In this document: piece by piece, positions 1-6,262 of the stretch
Position numbering within the stretch: the stretch's first letter is position 1
Layout: every line of letters starts with the position of its first letter
Source: an uncultured Methanobrevibacter sp.
GTDB taxonomy: Archaea; Methanobacteriota; Methanobacteria; Methanobacteriales; Methanobacteriaceae
DNA: 17,368 nt
NCBI GenBank assembly: GCA_900317865.1
Contig: ONIK01000073.1
Location: 1 to 17,368 of the forward strand
Reading direction: 5' to 3'
The notes under the pieces: model-generated
Databases searched by the model: none
Told to the model about the DNA's origin: nothing
Seen by the model: only the letters and a program-made list of their open reading frames with translations
Translations under genes and position numbers: made by a program

Positions 1-416
1 AAGTAAGTAATGTTTTTTAAATGAGCAAAATCAGCACCGCCGGTTCTGTCTCCTCCGACAGCAATACTCATACCAATCTTTCCCCTTAAAAGATTATAAT
101 CAATAGCTTCAAGAGCACGCGTTCTATCCATGATTGATGCAAGGTTACTTGAAATGCCACCACTTTGAACAGGAGTCGCCAAAATAATACCGTCAGCCTC
201 CTGCAAACTGGTATAAACATCATCCATATCATCTTCAATGATACATTTTTTATTTTTTAAGCAATAATCACAATGCATACATGGTTTAATTGTTTTTCCG
301 ACACATGAAAATAGAACTGTATCAAAACCATTATTTTCCAATTTATCCAAGGCATTTGTAATTACATAATCAGTCGTGCTCTTCCTTGGGCTTCCACAAA
401 TTCCAAAAACTTTCAT
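1..416 (-). CDS. Iron-sulfur flavoprotein, NADPH-dependent FMN reductase/flavodoxin-like family (3' end outside window)
   Basis: Translation from the ATG at 416 gives MKVFGICGSPRK, the FMN-phosphate-binding loop (G-x-x-x-G-S-P-R-K) of flavodoxin-fold NADPH-dependent FMN reductases. Residues 46-58 hold C46-x2-C49-x2-C52-x5-C58, the compact cysteine motif that binds the [4Fe-4S] cluster in archaeal iron-sulfur flavoproteins (Isf). A further segment, TPVQSGGIS, matches the flavin-contacting 'P-x-Y/Q-x-G' region, and MDRTRALE follows it. Isf family members are cytoplasmic homodimeric electron carriers that take electrons from ferredoxin and are linked to oxidative-stress defence in methanogens; the exact role here is inferred. 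A GGTGG ribosome-binding site lies 4 nt before the ATG. About 138 codons are visible and the C-terminus is beyond position 1. The gene is transcribed divergently from the coiled-coil gene. Confidence 0.9.
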   Translation of the reverse strand, partial: MKVFGICGSPRKSTTDYVITNALDKLENNGFDTVLFSCVGKTIKPCMHCDYCLKNKKCIIEDDMDDVYTSLQEADGIILATPVQSGGISSNLASIMDRTRALEAIDYNLLRGKIGMSIAVGGDRTGGADFAHLKNITY

Positions 417-517
417 ATGACCACCAATACTAATATTTTATTTACCAAAGATTAAAAAATTTCTTATTGAATTACTTTTGCCAATAATATAATACATAAT
501 ATTTATAATATCTTAAT

Positions 518-551
518 TCTATATATTTAATATAAAGGTAATTTATTGGGG
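518..551 (+). promoter_or_regulatory. Promoter and Shine-Dalgarno for the coiled-coil gene
   Basis: A TATA-like stretch (TCTATATATTTAATATAAAG, 518-537) precedes GGGGA at 548-552, seven to eight bases before the ATG at 559. This fits an archaeal promoter with a short leader. The whole 142-bp divergent intergenic region (417-558) is AT-rich and shows no other gene. Confidence 0.5.
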
Positions 552-558
552 AAAAAGT

Positions 559-1404
559 ATGAAAGTAGGGCACGGTGTTGTAAAAAAATATTCTAGGGAA
601 TATCATAGAACTTTAAAAACTGGGGAAAAAAAGAAATATACAACCGAACAAATCCAAATTACTGTGCCAAAAAACGAAGACATTTATTCTAATAAAGAAG
701 AAGTGCTCATTATTCCTCATGATGAAATTGAAACATTTAATAATTTAGAAGAAGAATTACATGCAAATAGAGTAGCTAATTACTTATATATAATGGAAGT
801 GGAGAAATTGGAGCAATTACTTGAAAATGATAATTCATCAGAATATGAAAAAATCATCGAAGAACTTAAGCAGGAGCTTCATTCGAAAGAAAATGAAATA
901 AATGATTTAGAAGCAATAACGCGAGAAACTAAAAATGATACATTAGCTATTCTGAAAGAGGAAAATGAAAAAATAAGAACCAAACATACAAGGTTAATTG
1001 AAGAAAATGAAAATCTCAAAAATAAATTTGTGAATATGAAAATTGAGAATGAAAATCTCAAAACAAAATATTCCAGCATCAAGGAAGAAAATAAAAACCT
1101 TAAAACCAAATGCTCCACTTTAAAAGAAGAACATAATGAAATTAAAATCAGTTATGATAATGTTTCCTCAAAATATGATCAATTAAAACAGGAAAATCTT
1201 AATACAAAAACTTCTTATGCAGAAATCTTCGAAATCAATGAAGGCTTAGAAAAAGACTACGATGAATTACGTATAGACTATAATGATTTAGTTGATAAAT
1301 ATAATGATTTAGAAGAAGAATTATATAAAATAAAAAGCAACAAAACTCGTGACGAATATATTGCAAGCAGAGTTAAAGAATTTATTTTAAATAAAGAACT
1401 TTAA
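559..1404 (+). CDS. Coiled-coil protein of unknown function
   Basis: This is a 281-residue protein with no signal peptide or membrane segment, so it is probably cytoplasmic. Residues 1 to about 60 are basic and beta-rich (for example REYHRTLKTGEKKKY and EEVLIIP) and look like a small folded N-terminal domain that I cannot name. From about residue 78 to 262 the protein is almost wholly charged and heptad-patterned, which predicts a long alpha-helical coiled coil. Residues about 149-190 are three near-exact 14-residue (two-heptad) repeats centred on ENENLK-type cores, and residues 240-257 contain 7-residue repeats (YDEL, YNDL, YNDL). The short C-terminal segment ends NKEL. The gene has its own promoter and a GGGGA ribosome-binding site. 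Its last 4 bp overlap the stop of the convergent zinc-ribbon gene. A structural or scaffolding role is only a guess from the coiled coil. Confidence 0.85.
   Translation: MKVGHGVVKKYSREYHRTLKTGEKKKYTTEQIQITVPKNEDIYSNKEEVLIIPHDEIETFNNLEEELHANRVANYLYIMEVEKLEQLLENDNSSEYEKIIEELKQELHSKENEINDLEAITRETKNDTLAILKEENEKIRTKHTRLIEENENLKNKFVNMKIENENLKTKYSSIKEENKNLKTKCSTLKEEHNEIKISYDNVSSKYDQLKQENLNTKTSYAEIFEINEGLEKDYDELRIDYNDLVDKYNDLEEELYKIKSNKTRDEYIASRVKEFILNKEL
1003..1128 (+). repeat. Three 42-bp in-frame tandem repeats inside the coiled-coil gene
   Basis: Units begin at 1003, 1045 and 1087, with period exactly 42 bp. They share the core GAAAATGAAAATCTCAAA or close variants (GAGAATGAAAATCTCAAA, GAAAATAAAAACCTTAAA). 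A fourth unit (1129-1170) is more diverged. Each encodes 14 residues, two heptads, so gain or loss of a unit keeps both the frame and the coiled-coil register. Confidence 0.8.
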
Positions 1405-1679
1405 AATTGATAATCATCCTTAAATTCAGGATTCCATCTTTTAAGTCCAGGTATGAATGTTGTAGTAATACCTGTTGCAGTTGTTTCAGGTAATCTTGGA
1501 TTTTTTTCCATCATCTCTTTTGATTTACGAACAATCATTTCAGTTAATGTTATATCCGGCTCTGTGTATTTACCGTCTTGAAAACAATCTTTACAGAACT
1601 CCGGATTTAGACTGCCGTCTTCATTTGTTCCATAATCCTCTTTTACAATAGGCCTACCGCAAGAATTACAAAAACCCAT
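1401..1679 (-). CDS. Small zinc-ribbon protein (putative zinc-ribbon family, PF12674-like)
   Basis: This 92-residue protein has C4-x2-C7 (GFCNSCGRP) and C29-x2-C32 (EFCKDCF) separated by a Gly/Asn-rich loop (YGTNEDGSLN). That is the classic layout of the short 'putative zinc ribbon' family, whose members begin GFCxSCGMPM...G.N.DGS...YCxYCxxxGxF. The four cysteines should bind one structural Zn2+. The family has no established function. The C-terminal half (residues 40-92) is mostly helical, with a Pro/Thr-rich tail. The ATG at 1679 is preceded by GAGGT about 5 nt upstream. The gene lies downstream of fae-hps on the same strand, but a U-rich terminator falls in the 50-bp gap, so it may be transcribed on its own or by read-through. 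Its stop codon overlaps the convergent coiled-coil gene by 4 bp. Confidence 0.85.
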   Translation of the reverse strand: MGFCNSCGRPIVKEDYGTNEDGSLNPEFCKDCFQDGKYTEPDITLTEMIVRKSKEMMEKNPRLPETTATGITTTFIPGLKRWNPEFKDDYQF

Positions 1680-1695
1680 AAAAATACCTCATTTT

Positions 1696-1712
1696 AAAAA
1701 AAAAGAAAAAAA
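1696..1712 (-). terminator. U-rich terminator after fae-hps
   Basis: On the minus strand this is T-rich (TTTTTTTCTTTTTTTTT-like) directly after the fae-hps stop region. U-tracts of this kind terminate transcription in Euryarchaeota. It sits in the 50-bp gap before the zinc-ribbon gene. Confidence 0.55.
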
Positions 1713-1729
1713 TAGAATTAGAAATTAAT

Positions 1730-2965
1730 CTAATCTACTTGTTCGTCTTCATCCATTGCAAGTCTCATATTATCTGGATCTGGTGGGAAATGTGCTAAGA
1801 AATCTTGTGCGGATCTTCTGACATCCCTTGAACCAATAATGTATCTGCCTGCAATAATAACATCAGCACCTTTTTCAATAGCTTCTTCAACATTTTCTGG
1901 AGTAATACCTCCAGCTACTGCTACAAGACCTCCACCAAGGATTTCTTTAATCTTTTTGATGTTACCCCATTCAGTCATTTCACTAATGTCTTCACCTTTT
2001 TCAGCTTTGTAAGTTTCAAGGTCGACATTTCTGTGTAATAACACTATATCAGGTTTTAAATCATCAGGCAATTCAGATAATTTGTTTTCAAAGTCTTTAA
2101 CATTCATCATGTCCAAGATAGCATAGATACCTTGTTTTTGGGTTTCATGAATAGCTTTTTTGATTGATTCAATTGTACCGAGTCCGGAAATAGCTACTGC
2201 ATCAGCAGTTGCATCTGCAGCCATTTTAATTTCTACACGACCAACATCTAAAGTTTTTAAATCAGCAATGATGAATGCAGATGGGCGTAAAGCTCTGATA
2301 TCTTCAACTACGCCAACACCGAATTTTTTAACAAGTGGTGTACCTGCTTCAACAAGCACTCTTTCTTTATCAGGCAAGTCCTCAAGGATTTTTGCCATAG
2401 CTTCTTTACTGTCTAAGTCAAGTGCAACTTGTAAGTATGGTGGAGACCAAAGTTTTTGTACTCTGAATCCCATAATAGGGTGGGTTCCACGGTCTTTTTC
2501 TGCAAGAACTTTTTTGATTGAAGGATAACCTTCCATTGCTCTTCTGATAGCTAATTTTGTAGCTCCATAGTTGTATTGATAGATTTTTCTGTAATCTTCT
2601 GCAGATGGATCGATAAATACACTAACATTAATTACGATATCTTCAACAATATCTTCTGGAATATATCCATCTTCTACTGCATCAGCCACTGCTCTTGCAA
2701 CGGCAGTTTGTGCAGGTCCAAATATTTTACTAGCTGCATCTAAATCTCCAACAGTAACCTTAGGAATAATTAAAGTTGCAGGTTTTGTCATTAAGTTTGG
2801 TCTAATTACACTAGTTAATGGAGTGTGTCCGATTGAAAGATTGGATAATCCATTAGCGAAAGCTTGACCAACAGGACCGAATTTGTCACCAATCAATAAA
2901 TCAATGTGTGCTAATTCTGGTCCGTCTCCAATAAGAGCTTCTCCTATTCTATACATTGGGTCCAT
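1730..2965 (-). CDS. fae-hps: Bifunctional formaldehyde-activating enzyme / 3-hexulose-6-phosphate synthase
   Basis: This 411-residue fusion has two domains. Residues 1 to about 165 are Fae: the catalytic His is in PELAHIDLL (His20 here, His17 counted from the alternative Met4), followed by a conserved NLMTKPATLIIPKVT stretch. Fae condenses formaldehyde with tetrahydromethanopterin. Residues about 175-400 are Hps, an OMP-decarboxylase-like barrel. It has LQVALDLD, the D-x-K-x-x-D signature in IADLKTLD, and a phosphate-binding VAGGITPEN...IIAGRYIIG end. In methanogens without an oxidative pentose pathway, Hps works towards ribulose-5-phosphate for nucleotide synthesis, and Fae captures the released formaldehyde. 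The ATG at 2965 was chosen because GGAGG (2973-2977) lies exactly 7 nt before it; an upstream in-frame start at 2992 lacks this. The gene is 57 bp downstream of thrS on the same strand. Confidence 0.96.
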   Translation of the reverse strand: MDPMYRIGEALIGDGPELAHIDLLIGDKFGPVGQAFANGLSNLSIGHTPLTSVIRPNLMTKPATLIIPKVTVGDLDAASKIFGPAQTAVARAVADAVEDGYIPEDIVEDIVINVSVFIDPSAEDYRKIYQYNYGATKLAIRRAMEGYPSIKKVLAEKDRGTHPIMGFRVQKLWSPPYLQVALDLDSKEAMAKILEDLPDKERVLVEAGTPLVKKFGVGVVEDIRALRPSAFIIADLKTLDVGRVEIKMAADATADAVAISGLGTIESIKKAIHETQKQGIYAILDMMNVKDFENKLSELPDDLKPDIVLLHRNVDLETYKAEKGEDISEMTEWGNIKKIKEILGGGLVAVAGGITPENVEEAIEKGADVIIAGRYIIGSRDVRRSAQDFLAHFPPDPDNMRLAMDEDEQVD

Positions 2966-2972
2966 TAAATTT

Positions 2973-2977
2973 CCTCC
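2973..2977 (-). promoter_or_regulatory. Shine-Dalgarno that fixes the fae-hps start
   Basis: On the minus strand GGAGG is followed by AAATTTA and ATGGACCCAATG. The 7-nt spacing selects MDPMYRIG as the N-terminus rather than an upstream in-frame start. An A/T-rich TATA-like element just upstream (about 2990-3003) could give fae-hps its own promoter. Confidence 0.7.
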
Positions 2978-3022
2978 GTTATATAATAACATTTTATAAT
3001 TTATTTTTATTTGTAAATATAA

Positions 3023-4846
3023 TTATTGGAAGTTAATTCTTTTAGAGATATCCTTTGGTAAAGGCAATCTTCTGAAAGGCATTCCTTTATTTTTCTCTGT
3101 AATTTCAGATATTAAATCATCAACATCCATATCTACTTTTTCACCGGTTTCACGAACAGTTACTTGGAATTTACCAGTTTCAGCTTCCTTATCACCAATT
3201 ACAAAAATATAAGGTATCCATTCTTTGGAAGCATTTCTGATTTTTTTACCAACGCTTTCATCGCGGTCATCGATATCTACACGGATGTTTGAAGCATTAA
3301 TTTTTTCATAAATTTCATTAGCAAATTCTTCATGAGCTTCACCGACAGTAATGATTCTTGCTTGAATAGGACTTAACCAAGTCGGCAACATTGGAGATCT
3401 TTCATTTAATTCAATAGCTGTTTTTTCAAGCATTGCACATAAAACTCTTTCAATACTACCAGTAGGAGAACAGTGCAAGATTGTCGGATTATGCTGTTTG
3501 CCATCCTCACCCAAGTATTCAATATCAAATCTTTTACCACTTTCAACATCTATCTGAACAGTTGGATTTTCAATTGGACGGCCTAAGAAGTCTATATTTG
3601 CTAAATCAATTTTACAAACCCAGTAATGATGTCTTTCAGGTAAAACTTCTAAAAGAATTGGTTTTTCGAACTTGGATGCAATTTCATACATCCATTCTTC
3701 ATTTTCATCAAAGAAGTCTTGAGTAGCTCTGAAAATTACTTCAAAGTCCAGATTTAAGTCATCACCTGTTTGTAAACACATATCTGTTTGAGTTGCAAAT
3801 TCATCTAATGATGCAGGCACATCAGCACAGAAAGAGTGGAAATCCGGCATAGTGAATGCTCTTAATCTTTTAAGACCAACAACTTCTCCTTTTTTCTCAT
3901 ATCTGAAACTGTAATGTGTTAATTCAAAAATCTTAGCAGGTAAATTTTTCCAGGTTAAGAAGGAATCGCACATTAATCTGAATGCACCGAAACATGCTGC
4001 AAATCTTAACATTAAATTCTTTTTAGTATCAGTTCTGTATTGTCTTTCACCGAATTTGTATGCGTGTTCATAAATTGCCTGATTATCCAAATCATAGAAA
4101 ATTGGAGTTTCAACAGGCATCGCACCACGATCAACAACTAAATTATAAACATAATCATCTAATAAATCCCTAATTAATTTTCCTTTTGGATACCAACGGA
4201 GATTACCTACATCAGATGCCGGTTCATAGTCACAGATTTCTTTTTCTCTCATTAATTTAACATGAGGAGGTTCACCTTCATCAGATGCGCCCTGACCTAA
4301 TTCATAATCAACAAGTTGCTTGAAAGCCTTGTTTTCAAATTTAAAGTCTTCAATTTCAGTAATTTGATTTCCTTCCAAAATTTGCCATTTTGAAGGTTTT
4401 CTTTCAATTTTTTCTTCTTCAGTATCTGCAGTGATTGTTCTTGAAAGTTCACTTAACGGATGACCTTTACAGGAAATTTCAAATGCCTTATACCATCCAA
4501 ACGGTACTCTTACAACATTTAAATCTTCAGCTAAAAGAGCAGCTTCTGCATCTTTTAAAATTTCAACTGCCACTTTTGGTGAGCTTAATGAAGAAGATAA
4601 ATGAGCATATGGATATAAAACAATATTTTCTGCATTAACTTGGTCATTGGTTTTTAAAACTTCCTTAACTAGATTTTGAACAATGCCTTGCGGATTATCT
4701 TCGTCTTCTTTTTCAACAGCTGTAAATACTACTAAAGAATCATCAAATGAGCCGTCATGTTTAGCTTCTTCGATTTCTTCAGCTACAGGTGTTTTCTTTT
4801 TTACATTATAATTTAAATAATCAGAATGAATTAACAGTATTCTCAT
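3023..4846 (-). CDS. thrS: Threonyl-tRNA synthetase, archaeal type with D-aminoacyl-deacylase-like editing domain
   Basis: This 607-residue class II synthetase charges tRNA-Thr. Residues 1 to about 140 are the archaeal N-terminal editing domain, related to D-Tyr-tRNA deacylase: MRILLIHSDYLNY at the start, YPYAHLSSSLSSP near 78-90, and VPFGWYKAFEISCKGHPLSELSR near 114-136. It removes Ser mischarged onto tRNA-Thr and replaces the bacterial N2 editing domain. The catalytic core follows. Candidate zinc ligands are the Cys in RFAACFGAF, the His in TMPDFHSF and the His in TILHCSPTG. Motif 2 is FRYEKKGEVVGLKRLRAFTM, and motif 3 is GSIERVLCAMLE. The C-terminal ~110 residues are the anticodon-binding domain (IQARIITVGEAHEEFA, RVDIDDRDESVGKKIR). 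The ATG at 4846 has GGTGG 4 nt upstream. Length and all domains are complete. Confidence 0.97.
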   Translation of the reverse strand: MRILLIHSDYLNYNVKKKTPVAEEIEEAKHDGSFDDSLVVFTAVEKEDEDNPQGIVQNLVKEVLKTNDQVNAENIVLYPYAHLSSSLSSPKVAVEILKDAEAALLAEDLNVVRVPFGWYKAFEISCKGHPLSELSRTITADTEEEKIERKPSKWQILEGNQITEIEDFKFENKAFKQLVDYELGQGASDEGEPPHVKLMREKEICDYEPASDVGNLRWYPKGKLIRDLLDDYVYNLVVDRGAMPVETPIFYDLDNQAIYEHAYKFGERQYRTDTKKNLMLRFAACFGAFRLMCDSFLTWKNLPAKIFELTHYSFRYEKKGEVVGLKRLRAFTMPDFHSFCADVPASLDEFATQTDMCLQTGDDLNLDFEVIFRATQDFFDENEEWMYEIASKFEKPILLEVLPERHHYWVCKIDLANIDFLGRPIENPTVQIDVESGKRFDIEYLGEDGKQHNPTILHCSPTGSIERVLCAMLEKTAIELNERSPMLPTWLSPIQARIITVGEAHEEFANEIYEKINASNIRVDIDDRDESVGKKIRNASKEWIPYIFVIGDKEAETGKFQVTVRETGEKVDMDVDDLISEITEKNKGMPFRRLPLPKDISKRINFQ

Positions 4847-4880
4847 TTGACCACCATATATTATGAGTTAATTTTTATTT

Positions 4881-4897
4881 TTAATATTATATAAAAT
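4881..4897 (-). promoter_or_regulatory. Promoter (TATA element) of thrS
   Basis: On the minus strand a TTTTATATAATATT element lies about 40 nt before the thrS ATG. A start site near 4865 would give a leader of about 18 nt carrying the GGTGG ribosome-binding site. The 129-bp gap holds no other gene. Confidence 0.5.
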
Positions 4898-4943
4898 TGA
4901 TTTAAAAATGATTGAAAAATTTAGAATTTAAAAAAATTTATAA

Positions 4944-4966
4944 TAAAAAGAAAAAAAGAAAAGAAA
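4944..4966 (-). terminator. U-rich terminator after the small membrane-protein pair
   Basis: The minus strand is almost pure T with interspersed C just after the stop at 4976. This is typical of an archaeal U-tract terminator and separates the pair from thrS. Confidence 0.55.
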
Positions 4967-4975
4967 TAATGGTAT

Positions 4976-5251
4976 TTAAGGTATAATACCGAATGCTTCA
5001 AGCATAGACTGAAGACCTAAAATAATAATAGCTACACCACCGATTATCTCAATATAATCAGCATATTTAATAGCTAATTTTGTTCCGAAAACTCCCATTA
5101 AATACCAGATAATTACAGCAATTAAACTTAAACCACCTAAAATATAAGGATTAACATGAGCTACAGCCCCTTGTGAAGCCAAAATAAGGTTTTCAATGTT
5201 TCCAAAAATAAGCAATCCTGTAAAAGGAGTGTAATCTTTCCAATTAACCAT
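4976..5251 (-). CDS. Small 3-TM membrane protein, half-transporter-like, paralogue of the upstream gene (predicted N-in)
   Basis: This 91-residue protein has three hydrophobic helices (about residues 9-30, 37-57 and 68-88). TM1 carries IFGNIENLILASQG, a polar GN-x-E-N motif within the membrane, identical over 14 residues to the upstream neighbour. Three-helix halves with an acidic/Asn motif late in TM1 and a GG-x-x-x-x-I-L-G-x-x third helix recall LysE/TerC-superfamily transporters, which are built from two such halves; this family link is inference from pattern only. Positive charges lie in the N-terminal tail (K5) and the loop between TM2 and TM3 (two Lys), predicting N-in/C-out. The ATG directly follows the TAA of the upstream gene (TAAATG), and its GGAGG lies inside that gene's last codons, so the two are translationally coupled. 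The substrate cannot be read from the sequence. Confidence 0.85.
   Translation of the reverse strand: MVNWKDYTPFTGLLIFGNIENLILASQGAVAHVNPYILGGLSLIAVIIWYLMGVFGTKLAIKYADYIEIIGGVAIIILGLQSMLEAFGIIP
5184..5211 (-). repeat. 28-bp identical block, copy 1 (in the downstream 3-TM gene)
   Basis: This block is identical over 28 bp to 5478-5505 in the neighbouring paralogue, offset 294 bp. It encodes the IFGNIENL part of the shared motif. Identity at silent positions suggests either a recent duplication or gene conversion. Confidence 0.8.
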
Positions 5252-5539
5252 TTAATTACCTCCTTTACCTGCTCTAATGTTTTTTACAGCCTCAATAACC
5301 GCCTGAACACCCAATATAAATATAGCGAGACCGCCTATGAATGTTATAACATTAGCATATTGCATAGCCACATCTGTAGCTACGGTTCCTATTATCAACC
5401 ACAATATTACAATAATAATACTTAAACCAGCTAAAATCTTAGAATCAACACCGGCAACAACACCCTGTGAAGCTAAGATAAGGTTTTCAATGTTTCCAAA
5501 AATAATTAATCCAATAAATGGCAAATATTGTTCCAACAA
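5252..5539 (-). CDS. Small 3-TM membrane protein, half-transporter-like, first gene of the pair (predicted N-out)
   Basis: This 95-residue protein has three hydrophobic helices and shares IFGNIENLILASQG and overall layout with the downstream gene. Its positive charges are in the TM1-TM2 loop (one Lys) and the C-terminal tail (VKNIRAGKGGN: two Lys and one Arg), with none in the N-terminal tail or the TM2-TM3 loop. The positive-inside rule therefore predicts N-out/C-in, opposite to its partner. The start is a TTG at 5539 (a second TTG at 5536 is equally possible): AAGGTGAT, a near-perfect match to the archaeal anti-Shine-Dalgarno, lies just upstream and no ATG is available. The stop TAA abuts the next ATG. 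An obligate antiparallel heterodimer forming one six-helix transporter is inferred. Function and substrate are unknown. Confidence 0.83.
   Translation of the reverse strand: MLEQYLPFIGLIIFGNIENLILASQGVVAGVDSKILAGLSIIIVILWLIIGTVATDVAMQYANVITFIGGLAIFILGVQAVIEAVKNIRAGKGGN
5478..5505 (-). repeat. 28-bp identical block, copy 2 (in the upstream 3-TM gene)
   Basis: This is the partner of the block at 5184-5211. It encodes the same GNIENL core of transmembrane helix 1. Confidence 0.8.
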
Positions 5540-5560
5540 AATATCACCTTATTTTTAAAT

Positions 5561-5581
5561 ATATTGTGCACAGTATAAATA
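5561..5581 (-). promoter_or_regulatory. Promoter region of the 3-TM pair with a palindrome
   Basis: ATATTGTGCACAGTAT (5561-5576) is a 16-bp near-palindrome (perfect core TGTGCACA, one mismatched pair). It lies directly next to TATA-like elements (minus strand TTTATACTG at 5573-5581, and ATATATTT at 5557-5564), 22-40 nt before the TTG start. Its place at the promoter suggests an operator for a repressor. This is inference only. Confidence 0.45.
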
Positions 5582-5635
5582 ACTTTATAATAATTAATGA
5601 AATAAAATATATCTAATCGTATATTAAAAAATAAT

Positions 5636-5650
5636 AGAAAAAAGAAAAAA
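5636..5650 (-). terminator. U-rich terminator after the adhesin-like locus
   Basis: The minus strand reads TTTTTTCTTTTTTCT immediately beyond the TAA at 5654. A terminator placed here supports the view that the transcription unit originally ended after the C-terminal anchor segment. Confidence 0.5.
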
Positions 5651-5653
5651 TTA

Positions 5654-6262
5654 TTATTTTCTCATTTTTCTAATTAAGAATAGACCCAAAACAACCAACA
5701 ATATCAATAACAATATCCAATACAAATTATTATTATTTAAAACTGTTTTTTCCTGAGTAATAGATTTTACTGGAGCATTATTATTTGATTGGTTATTATC
5801 AGCAGAACCGTCAGCAGTATTCAATTGATTAACAACATTTGGTGGTAAAAATTCAACAATACCCCTATAATATGATAGATCATTAGTTGAAGATGCAGAA
5901 TTACCCTGTTGATTTTCTCGAGAGACCTCACCTACAGGTTCTTGAGATGTAACAGGATTGGTTTGATTATTTTTACCCTTATTGGAAATACCACTCACTG
6001 GTCCAATAATTTCAAGAGTATAAGTCTTATTTTCTTTATTTAATAGATTAATTACAGTGAGATTATGTTCTCCAGGAGTTAATGAAGAAATATCAAATGA
6101 TACAATACCATCATCCTGAGTAAATGCGTTTTTGAAACCTGAATCATCAAATTGATATCTGATTAAAACACCACTTTGTAAATTTTTACCGTTTTTATCC
6201 TTAAATGTGATATTATACTGGGAACTATTTCCATAAACCGCAGTAAGGTCATCCCCATTAGG
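5654..6262 (-). pseudogene. Frame-displaced C-terminal part of the adhesin-like protein (last Ig-like domain, stalk, membrane anchor)
   Basis: Reading the minus strand from just after a TGA at 6263-6265 gives an open frame of about 200 codons. First comes an Ig-like domain (DLTAVYGNSSQYNITF...LTPGEHNLTVINLL...YTLEII). Next is a stalk of about 80 residues rich in Asn, Gln and Ser. Last is one transmembrane helix (LYWILLLILLVVLGLFLI) followed by RKMRK. This is the usual C-terminus of Methanobrevibacter adhesin-like proteins and anchors them to the cell membrane. It is the direct continuation of the upstream 6163-9246 frame if one copy of a 14-bp tandem repeat is removed. The only in-frame start of note is a GTG at 5998 (114 codons) with no secretion signal, so independent expression as a useful protein is unlikely. 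Confidence 0.85.

Noticed and set aside
879..1118. Minus-strand open frame opposite the coiled-coil gene
   Set aside because: It is a mirror of the low-complexity Glu/Lys-rich coil (Phe/Ser-rich product), without a ribosome-binding site, and is fully inside a better-supported gene.
5654..5998. Independent 114-residue membrane protein starting at GTG 5998
   Set aside because: There is no signal peptide or clear ribosome-binding site, and the coding pattern continues upstream without a break into an Ig-like domain back to the 14-bp duplication.
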